Shown: positions 56,243 through 64,000 of the stretch, piece by piece
Layout of the letters: each line of letters starts with the position of its first letter
Numbering within the stretch: the first letter of the stretch is position 1
Assembly (NCBI GenBank): GCA_002794775.1
Contig: NBAY01000019.1
Coordinates: forward strand, 248,001-312,000
Length of the DNA stretch: 64,000 nucleotides
Source: Porodaedalea pini
Taxonomy: Eukaryota > Basidiomycota > Agaricomycetes > Hymenochaetales > Hymenochaetaceae
Direction: 5' to 3'
The notes under the pieces: model-generated
The model's input: only the letters and a program-made list of their open reading frames with translations
What the model was told of the DNA's origin: nothing
The model's database searches: none
Translations under genes and position numbers: made by a program

Positions 56243-57153
56243 GCAAACAAGATGCAGAGAACTATTGTATCTATCAGATTATTGTACTTCTCTTCTGTAG
56301 AATAAGATGTAAGGCTGATCATGATCTTAGTTAATGATAGCGAAGTTCAACTGTGGAATAACGGTCATGTTCGAAGGCAACTTGTATCAGTACTCCACAT
56401 CCAGACTTACGGCTAATCTCAGGTTCCTGGGTTACCATGTTCGTGATGTTCGAGCATGCAGAGATTATCATGATGTTGTGTCTGCTGCGGAGACGCTGTC
56501 AAGAATGTTCCTGATAGATAGTATCCGGATTTGTCATGAATATTTTCACTACATATTGCATTTATTTACCCACGACAACACTAGCAGGCAAACAGATTCT
56601 TTGTACTACTCCAGAGTCTTCGTCCTCATTTTCCATTCATTTCTCCTTGACCCAAAACAAATCACATCCGGAACTGATCCAGAATTGCTCCGATCTAAGA
56701 AGGTACATGTACTGGTGCTCCGAGGTTACAGCTCGACTTGAAACTTAACTAAACTCAATTACCCAATTCGGCACTTGTTATCATGGCTCCCGGTTCAAGG
56801 CTTCCTCGCGCGCCTGTCAAGAAAAGACATCATGACTCAGAGAAAATGCAGGCTAGAATACATCTGGCTCTTCTTGATGTTTGCTGTGAGTCATGATGGA
56901 ATCAACGTGAGCTCCGCCCTTGCGAAGATAGCAGCAGTGAACTGTGATGGAACATTATGGCTTTCCTCTTCAGATCAGCTTCCATTTGTCTCAGTGTCTG
57001 ATCCTCGGCTATGGAGAGCATCCATCAACTCGAAGGAAATCTATCTAACAGTCAAGAAATGATGTGCGATTGAGGACCACAGACACCTGAGTAGTTACCT
57101 TTCTCAATAATTTTTCTAGCTATGCAACGGGTGACTCCAGTCCTAGAGACAAG
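56243..57153. other. Intergenic between UstYa B and the peptide gene
   Basis: Short frames at 56334-56741 and 56775-57062 are open but have no recognisable domain or convincing splice partners, so they are not annotated as genes. Confidence 0.35.
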
Positions 57154-57160
57154 TATAAAT
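57154..57160 (+). promoter_or_regulatory. TATA box of the secreted peptide gene
   Basis: TATAAAT about 90 nt upstream of the ATG at 57248, preceded by unremarkable DNA. It supports a real promoter for the short gene. Confidence 0.55.
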
Positions 57161-57247
57161 AATGGGCACTACAGAGGTAATGTCTCCCAACTACCAACGG
57201 CCCAACATCCACTACATACTCTTACTCATCTGTCTTTATACCAAGAC

Positions 57248-57558
57248 ATGTACATCCAACGTCTCTCCATTGCCCTGGCGCTTGTGCTCTGCGTTCGTTC
57301 CTTGGCCATTGGTGCGTCTTCTGATGATATAGACATGTGCCCTTGTCTCTGCCTATTAACTGTTTTCGTCCAATAGACCCTGGAAGCGATGATGAGATAC
57401 AAAGGCTCTCAGACTACCGTCGCAGTGACGAAGACTCGCATGTTCTTATGAGCTTTCAGCACAGGCGCGAGGATAACCTGGCTCTAGGCGACCATCGTCG
57501 GGGCATCGATGACGATAATAAGGACATTGCCAAACTTATTGACTTCCGCCACACATAA
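57248..57558 (+). CDS. Secreted repeat peptide with Arg-Arg sites, candidate RiPP precursor, 81 aa
   Basis: Exons 57248..57311 and 57377..57558 (phase 1) give 81 residues. Residues 1-20 (MYIQRLSIALALVLCVRSLA) form a clear signal peptide. The remaining 61 residues are very hydrophilic and acidic, with a degenerate repeat: LSDY-RR-SDED, MSFQH-RR-EDN, LGDH-RR-GIDDD and a final LIDF-RHT. Arg-Arg pairs (57418-57423, 57463-57468, 57496-57501) are Kex2-type cleavage sites, each preceded by an aromatic or His residue. Signal peptide + repeated cores + dibasic sites is the plan of fungal dikaritin precursors processed by UstYa oxidases, two of which lie just upstream. The repeat is imperfect and a plain secreted peptide or hormone-like product is an alternative. 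Confidence 0.58.
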
Positions 57559-58137
57559 CATTATTGCAATGCTGTACGTACCAACACTGCATCTTTATTC
57601 ATCTCGGTTTACTGATCCTTAAAAACATAGATTGGCTAGAGAGTTCCTAGAAAGACGCGAGAGCTGTATGTATGTGTCGTTGCGTATGTATAGTGTGTTC
57701 AGCATCCGCTACATGTGTTTCCTTGACCGAGACTGCATTTATTTCGCCAGGACATGCCGACTCTGGCTGGAATTCCAATATGAATTAGAGATGCGAAATG
57801 AGCTGAGATTTTACCTGCTATTTTTGAGATGTACGCGGGACAAACTGGACTTTGCGACATGATGTCAATGGTTTCATGCAGCGGGATACACAACAAACAG
57901 TATCTCGGGGTTCCTTGCGAATATCCATACTTAGTTCAAATTAGTCCTGAGATAACATCACATCACCGTTACTCACCGACGCACTTGATATTTATGCAAG
58001 GTCTTGTGAACCTGCAAGTGCAGTCATCCTACTAGTACTATTATACTTTATGTCTGCAGTCGAGTTTGAGCCGCTCGAGTGATCAGCATGAGGAGATGGA
58101 CAATACGGCTTTAAGCCGGAAAGTATGAGGATATTGA
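57559..58137. other. Intergenic before the second gene-capturing element
   Basis: No supported gene; only short frames. Confidence 0.35.
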
Positions 58138-58590
58138 CATCAGGAAAAACCTCCCCGGCGGAAAATAGCGGAATCGCCGGAATCAGCCGGAATTTCTGAG
58201 TGATTCCGGCTGATTCCATACTGGCAGATTCTATAAGGGTATTCCGTATTCCGTGGTATTCCATCATATTCCATCATTTTTCACCTGTATTCTAGACTTT
58301 TTCTAGTATTCTATGCCAATTATTCATGCATTCCAGTAGTTTTTTGTCATTTATTTGTGCATTCCAATTTTTTTTCATTGTTTATTTGTGTATTCTGGTT
58401 TTTCTTCATTGTTTATTTGTGTATTCCAAATTTTCTTCAATATAGATTATGCTATTCCATACTCATTCCATACATGTCTGTAGTTACTCAACCTACTTAA
58501 CAAACAGGTCATGGAGCACACCAGGAAGATCACCGTGAATAATAGCCACAATGCTGATCATAGATATGGCAGTCTCCAGTTCTGTGAGTG

Positions 58591-59707
58591 CTATTGGTGC
58601 CAGACTTGATGGTGGGTACTGCACCTGATTGAAGGGAATGGCACACGACTTTGTGCCTGTGGACAGTGTGCATATGTCTTGTGGTTCTGAGCTATGTAGA
58701 ATAGAATAATGGTCAGCTCACTTGCTTTAGCAAAGTGGAGGAAGGAGAGGAAACACACACTTGTGTCCACAGTGCTCTTTGATGTCATCTTTGCACACTT
58801 TCTCTTTGCACCATGGAAGGACTGCAACTTGAGTGTCAGCACAACATTGTCCCATTTGGTTACAACATGCAGGTGAGATATGTACAGAGTGTACAAAGCC
58901 TTCGTGTGCTTGAACATCTCCTGTTGGATAGTCTCAGGAAGTCCAGGTATGGCAGTCTCCAGTTCTGCAAGTGCTATTGGCACCTTCAGGCCCATATCAT
59001 GTCGCACAGAAAGTGTTTGCTTCTTCTGGATGTTGATGGACCAAGTTCAAGGCGAAGTGGAACACCCTGGACAAAAAGTCATTTGTAAGACCACAGGAAA
59101 ACTGAGAAATAAGGAATAATTGAATTTTCACGCCTTCTGATCCCAGTCATTGAACCTGTAGCCAGGAGTGTAGCCGTCCCATACATCCACCTTCGTGCAG
59201 ATACTGGCCTTCCTGAGCATCTTTGCAAGCTCCTCACAGTGGTTGTATAGCTCCTGCTTATTAGCACAGATGGTGATACCGCAGGGGACAACAATTGCTT
59301 GGACATGAGCGACATGTGATGGGAGAACAAAACCCTGGTTGTCACTGTGAATCACGACTATAAATCTGATCATGTGCGTACTAAGGCCCCACGAGTTCTG
59401 CCACACAATAACTTGCCACCATTCAGACCTGTACCCTGCAGATCATCATCCGGGTCTTTGACCACAATGTTGAACATCTCTGGCCGTGAGAAGTCTTGGC
59501 CAAGGCAATGTGACATCACAGTTGGATGCCATGGCTGGTCTGGCTGGTTGTCAGAATGAAGCCTTCCACGGTCGTCATGTAAAGACCACCGGCAAACTTT
59601 TCCTTCTCGGACTTCACACCTGGGATGACGGGTACGGTAAGCAGCTCCTTGTACACGCGACAATGTAAATTGAGAATTTCCCATACTTCAGTGTTGGCCT
59701 CCTTCAT
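58591..59707 (-). pseudogene. Captured prolyl-tRNA synthetase core, copy 2
   Basis: Minus-strand fragments in order: [125 protein letters not shown], then the C-terminal ALAELETAIPGLPETIQQEM. Frames are broken and introns are retained. Similarity to the copy at 28.9-29.8 kb includes shared changes, so both descend from one capture. It cannot encode a working enzyme. Confidence 0.83.
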
Positions 59708-60376
59708 GAGATGCGCAGTGTGGCCTTCCTGCCATAGGAATTTGCACGTATGGAGGAACAGCTGGGGGCTCTTGAACTCTCAGCACGCGACACTGATCCA
59801 CTGGTTGGGCTTGAGGGATAGATCATGATAGCTCTTGATCCATTGGTGTAGTAGGGATACATGGCTGTTTTTAAGTGGACATGCAATATGTACGTGGACT
59901 CCTTGTGTTTCATCCAGGCAAGCTCCTGCCTCGCATTTAGGCTCAAGCTGACGTATGGGTCAGGCGTGCCTCCACCAATCTTAGTACCTTTCAGGCCACA
60001 TGCAGAGTGAATCATGACCTGCAGCACGCTGATAGCAGTGTCAGTCGGTGTGCCCGAGAGGAGCTGCTCGAGATTGAGGGTGAAGACTGGCACGAGGAGG
60101 GTCAGTGCTTAGTGATAGTGGGGAGTCCAAGATGAGCTCACCATTTAGGTCATACATCATTGGTCCAAGGATAGAGTGAACCATGTCTTGGATGAAGGCA
60201 GACAGACCAGGAATCTGAACCACCATGTCAATGGAATTGTCGAATTCAATCAATAGATCATACCAACAAAGCTGACATCCGGCGGTGTGTCCGTGTCTCA
60301 ACCATTCCAAATCTGTGCCACTTCCTATACTTCCACCATATGTCATCCTCTGCCAGTACTTGATGATCAGTGTCAT
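59704..60376 (-). pseudogene. Captured tricalbin (SMP/C2) fragment joined to synthetase sequence
   Basis: Minus strand: IPGLSAFIQDMVHSILGPMMYD (end of the SMP lipid-binding domain), then TLNLEQLLSGTPTDTAISVL and SACGLKGTKIGGGTPDPYVS (start of a C2 domain). The frame then runs directly into synthetase sequence (KTAMYPYYT). Tricalbins tether ER and plasma membrane; only a piece is here. The junction within one open frame makes an artificial C2-synthetase fusion that is absent from copy 1. Confidence 0.75.
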
Positions 60377-61000
60377 TCTTCCCCTCTATCTGCACTATCT
60401 CATGGTCGATCACCCTCACAACACCTTCCACATCCTTTACTTTCTCCAGGATATTGTGCTCAAGCTTTTTCCATGAGTCATCCACCCATGCATCCTTGAT
60501 CACTGCATCTTGCCCATCAAGCACTGTCTTAAAGCATCCTGCCCCTTGTCCACACACCGACTTCTCAATGTAAAGTGGCTCTTCGCATTTGTGGCACACA
60601 CTGTTCAGCCAAATATGATAGCCACCCTCCTCCAACTTCTTGATTGTTGGATCATATCCCAAACAAATCTTGTCAACAAAGAGTATTCCACAGACAATGT
60701 GAATGAGTTTTTCAGGTTCTTGATTGATGTCGAAGCCCTCTGAACAAAGCACGCCACTTCAGTCAAAGACAAAGAAAAACATCATTGAGAACTGGAGAAT
60801 GGCACCTAGGACAAATTGTCAGTTGTGCTGTGTGGCGAAGACCATGTGAGCACAGTTGAGAAGTTCCCAATACGCATCCCTCAATGCTTGAGTGGAACCA
60901 GCAAATTTTAATTTGAGCAGTGCATGGACGTCACGCCAAGCGGCATCTTCTGATTCAGCCTTGTCCTTGTCGAGCCTGATGCAGTTGACGGGAGCATCTG
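60258..61000 (-). pseudogene. Captured FunK1-type protein kinase fragment
   Basis: Minus strand: DAAWRDVHALLKLKFAGS and ELLNCAHMVFATQHN, then (after an intron) EGFDINQEPEKLIHIVCGIL, LGYDPTIKKLEEGGYHIWLN, CEEPLYIEKSVCGQGAGCFK, AVIKDAWVDDSWKKLEHNIL and VEGVVRVIDHEIVQIEGKND. These resemble the N-terminal part of the fungal-specific FunK1 kinases. The kinase catalytic loop is not present. It lies between the two synthetase blocks of copy 2 and is absent from copy 1. Confidence 0.72.
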
Positions 61001-61450
61001 CAGGGGTGCAATCCCTGAAATGAGCAGAGAATACACGTGATTTAGGTGTAGGTGTAGTCCCGTTGATGCCATACTCCGAGTGAACACTGTCGGGATTACA
61101 GAACAACCAACACACATTCATATACCAGCCTGAAAAGTTGACCTCTTTCTTCATGCCAATAGCAATCTTCACCGCACTGTTGGTTCTCCCTTCCTCTTTT
61201 GTTGCCTTTTCCTGGGTGGCAATTGCAGACATGCGTGCAGCAGGCACCGCAGCCTTGGCCTTCAGTTCCACAAAATCTAACTTATGAAGCTTGGTCTCCC
61301 CATTTTCGAGAGCACACAAGTATGAAGCAATGTTGGTTCCAGGGAGGAAGACAGTAAAATCGGAGGCAAGTGCATGTATGGCAAAGAGGGGAGTTAATGA
61401 TGTGAGCAATGCACCAAGAACCATGGCAATTGGGAACGTGTTTGCATCAA
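61001..61450 (-). pseudogene. Captured prolyl-tRNA synthetase N-terminal part, copy 2
   Basis: Minus-strand frame ALASDFTVFLPGTNIASYL ... KLHKLDFVELK ... FSGWYMNV matches the block at 27985-28330 in copy 1. It ends at the same short intron and is then fused to the FunK1 fragment. Confidence 0.8.
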
Positions 61451-61949
61451 GTGCTAATGGTGAAAGTGGACAAACTTTAACAATGCGTGTGGACAGATGA
61501 AGAGACTGTGCTCATGGGAGTCCTTGTCCAACACGAAATTTTCTTTTAGCAGGTCCGGTGATGTGTGCAATGACGACAACAGGAACTGTTGCAGCAGACT
61601 TTATGGTCTTCAGCTTGAAGATGAGCATTCTAATAAGTTGAAGGTTGGAACTCAGACAGCATGTTGCCTGCAGCAGTGAGTGCATCCCACCAGGCAGCTG
61701 GCAAGGCTACCACTTCGTGTGTGATGGTTGCGGTGGGTGCAATTGAGGGTTTTTTTAGACATTCTGTAAGATGTCAGCGCCAGACATAGTGGAGTGGTAG
61801 CAGATGTGAAGACTATGTGTGGCATGTCATGCCAAAACCAACATACACGTGATCAAGTTCCCACATCTCTTCTGTGGACGACACATCCAGGATTGGACTT
61901 AGCAGTTTTTGTCACCTGAAGTGCCTCCAAATACAAAATATATCATATC

Positions 61950-62415
61950 TCACTCAATTCTTCACAGAATCAGTTGAAAAAAGTTGCTAAATTTATGTTT
62001 CAATGGTTTCTAAAATTTAGGTGAGCTTAGAGGACAGAATATGGAATATTGAGGCTGCAGTAGTGAGAATATGTGTTTTTCTAGTAAAACTCCTTCCCTG
62101 AATTTCCCTGAGCTCAGTTGACAAGCTAGTGACATAAAACTTGTGGGATAATGGTCTGTATAATGCATATTGAATTTTTGATGGCTTATAACAATGCAGG
62201 GAATTTTTTGAAGACTGTCTGAGTCAAGCAAATTTGAGTTTCAGCACAACAATCAAGCAGAACAAGAGACATTCACTCTAGTTCAGCCCTCATAAAGTCA
62301 ACAATATGATATACAGACCATTCTCCAACAAGTTTCATGTCATTAGCTTCAAAATTGAGCTCAGGAAAAATCAAGGAAGGAGTTTTGCTGGAAAAACACC
62401 TACTCTCACTACTGC
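61950..62415. repeat. Palindromic repeat, copy at 62.2 kb
   Basis: The left arm (AATTCTTCACAGAATCAGTT, GGCTGCAGTAGTGAGAATAT, CTCCTTCCCTGAATTTCC) recurs inverted to about 62415 (ACCATTCTCCAACAAGTTTC, CTCACTACTGCAGCC). It is the same family as 24945-25490, here with a shorter, truncated right arm. Confidence 0.75.
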
Positions 62416-62423
62416 AGCCTTAC

Positions 62424-64000
62424 AGCCATTTTCATAAGTCCTGTGACATGTGCATTTCATGTGAAATGAGCCATGTCTGAGCCAAAACATCAAAAAATAG
62501 AATAAATGTTGATTTTCTCTGTAAATTCTGCGCAGTACCTGCTCATTAAGTACTCAAAAAATAGGCATGGTTCTCAGGAGCAGAAATATGTAAAATAGGG
62601 AGCAATACATTGACTGTGTAGGTGGGTGGAGATCAAACAAGTGCAGCCAGTCTGTTCTCTCATACATTTCCACTGAGATTCAAAAATTATAGCTCCCCTA
62701 CATCTACCTATAAAATTCTTTCCCATGACTGTAAATTAAGTATATGACTATACCAACATCTCCTGCAAGTCTGAAGCCAATCCATTCAGTATTCATGGTG
62801 CAGCAGCAAGGTTTGTGTTCCACTTTGAGCTCTTTCCACCTTCCTCTTCTCACAACAGATCTTGCAGCACGGGTGAGAAGACTGCTAAGATTATGATTCT
62901 TTTTGTGTAATTATCGGACACATAAAAGCCATCTTCCCTGCAAGTTTCCTGTCCATTCACTTTGTGCTTCAACTGCTACGCTCAAATTTCTGTGCATACT
63001 ACCAACACCTGTGAGCATGTGAGCACATGTTAGCCAAGCCACCACCATGCAAACACAAAAGCCAACACTCTACTTCCTCCTCCTCTCAGGTTGTTCCATG
63101 ATGGTTTCAGGCAAGGCACTCTCAGATGATGCAAGACACATCATATTCAGACTGTATCAGTCACGACTCTTCACCATGCATGACCTGGCCAGGGTAATAG
63201 ATATCCATCAAGCAACAATCCACCAAACTGTTGCTCAACATGAGCGCATGGGGCATTTACGACAGGAGGGCACAAGGACCAGAAGACCAAGGTTGCTTAG
63301 TTATGCAGATACACAGGTGAGTGCATTTTTTGAATTGTAATGACTTGCTGTGGCTAACTGAACTATAGTATCTCTTGAGCACGATAGAGCATCACAAGGA
63401 CCAGTACTTAGACGAGGTGAGGGAGGAGCTGGAAAGGGTAACAGGCAAGAAGGTTTCAGACACTACAGTATGGAGGTCTCTGTGCCGGGCTGGGTTCACT
63501 CTGAAGACAGTGCAGTGATGCTTATGGCTTTGCACCAGCAAACTTACTCTGCTCAAGATATTGAAAAGGGCACTTGAATGCAGTGAGTCTGCTTGGCTCC
63601 AGTACAGATTGAGAATGGGATCTCAATATGAGGCAGAACAGCTCGTCTTTGTTGATGAGAGTGCATGTGACTGACGTACCTTCTTGAGGAAGAAAGCATG
63701 GGCTTTGCAGGGTTATCAGGCATGTTGGAAAGTGATCTTTACACAGGGAAAAAGGTGCAATGCTTACCTTTATGACTGCAGATCTGACTGCTTGCCTCTT
63801 CTAGGTATTCAATCTTACCTGCAATCACTTCGACTGGCATGCTTGACTGTATAATACTGGAAGGATCCTTCAATGCCACCTCCTTCTCCGCATTTATCAG
63901 GGATCTCTTGGACCACATGCAACCTTGGCTGGCCCAAAACTCTGTCGTGGTGATGGACAACTGCACAATCCACAAGTCACTGAAAATCTGCGAACTCATT
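62424..64000 (+). mobile_element. Tc1-like DNA transposon, truncated by the window edge
   Basis: It contains a Tc1/IS630-type transposase pseudogene. A possible left end is TACAGCCATTTTCATAAGTC at 62424, which resembles TACAGTGTTTTTCATAAGTC at 24839 in copy 1. No right end is in view, so the boundary is tentative. Confidence 0.5.
63047..64000 (+). pseudogene. Tc1-like transposase (HTH + DDE), interrupted and cut by window
   Basis: Exon 1 (63047..63315) has an HTH: LSDDARHIIFRLYQSRLFTM, LARVIDIHQATIHQTV. After the intron 63316..63368 comes EHHKDQYLDEVREELERVTG and TTVWRSLCRAGF. The DDE core follows with LVFVDESACD, ILPAITSTGMLDCIILEG and VVVMDNCTIHKS (first and second Asp). A TGA at 63516-63518 and another at 63672-63674 (inside CD-stop-RTF, where the family has CDRRT) break it. 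A further frame change is needed near 63750. Inactive copy; continues past 64000. Confidence 0.78.

Larger units (their letters stand above)
58138..62420 (-). mobile_element. Gene-capturing TIR element, copy 2 (inverted, right end unresolved)
   Basis: It begins CATCAGGAAAAACCTCC at 58138, the same terminal sequence as copy 1, followed by GGAAT-rich subterminal DNA. Reading on the minus strand from 62.4 kb to 58.1 kb the order is: palindromic repeat, the segment around ACATGTATGTTGGTTT (matching 25.5-25.8 kb), prolyl-tRNA synthetase N part, FunK1 and tricalbin pieces, synthetase core, terminus. No matching terminal repeat was found before 64000. Near 62424 the similarity to copy 1 stops and a Tc1-like region begins, so the end is either disrupted or outside the window. 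Confidence 0.65.

Noticed and set aside
56334..57062. Two open frames of 135 and 95 residues
   Set aside because: No domain, no hydrophobic signal, and no conserved neighbour frame; kept only as intergenic notes.
1..64000. tRNA/rRNA genes, CRISPR arrays, bacterial-type operons
   Set aside because: None could be recognised by eye, and the spliced gene structures throughout are eukaryotic. A tRNAscan-type search was not possible, so a tRNA could have been missed.

Overview
The window is fungal nuclear DNA, almost certainly from an agaricomycete basidiomycete. The evidence is many short (about 45-60 nt) GT..AG introns per gene, very small exons, lineage-typical families (UstYa/DUF3328, DUF6534-like membrane proteins, F-box/LRR, FunK1 kinase fragments, class 3 lipase with many introns) and a heavy load of LINE, pogo, Tc1-like and MITE elements. 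Exon models below were built by hand from splice signals, reading phase and family similarity remembered from training. No database search was run.

Layout. 1-3.7 kb holds two housekeeping genes, a NOP8-like RRM protein (-) and the glycine-cleavage T protein (+). 4.4-6.3 kb is an unknown 632-residue protein. 8.0-10.0 kb is an 11-exon class 3 lipase (-). 10.58-13.80 kb is a TA-flanked pogo-type transposon with TGA stops, and 14.33-20.60 kb a full-length two-ORF non-LTR retrotransposon with an 11-nt target duplication. The retrotransposon sits in a partial duplicate of the 5' end of the 4.4-6.3 kb gene. 21.3-22.7 kb is a multi-pass membrane protein. Next come the first of four related small acidic-tailed proteins and a 5.9-kb inverted-repeat-ended element (24.5-30.4 kb) stuffed with broken pieces of eIF4G and prolyl-tRNA synthetase.

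30.7-46.7 kb carries a second acidic-tailed paralogue, an alpha/beta-hydrolase, a glycolipid-transfer protein, a 578-bp MITE, two more acidic-tailed paralogues bracketing a near-perfect 0.8-kb palindrome, a possible PD-(D/E)XK-type protein, and an Argonaute whose slicer tetrad has lost two residues. A proline-iminopeptidase-like hydrolase and a second, 667-bp MITE follow.

46.7-57.6 kb carries an F-box protein, a seven-TM protein and a second iminopeptidase-like hydrolase. It also holds a candidate RiPP (ribosomal peptide) locus: two UstYa-type oxidases, a TM protein with a But2-like ectodomain, and an 81-residue secreted peptide with three Arg-Arg sites in a degenerate repeat. From 58.1 kb an inverted second copy of the gene-capturing element carries prolyl-tRNA synthetase, FunK1 kinase and tricalbin fragments, followed by a decayed Tc1-like transposase cut by the window edge.

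Most interesting points: the possible RiPP locus, the slicer-dead Argonaute about 4 kb from a natural long hairpin, the multi-gene-capturing transposon family, and the unassigned acidic-tailed protein family.
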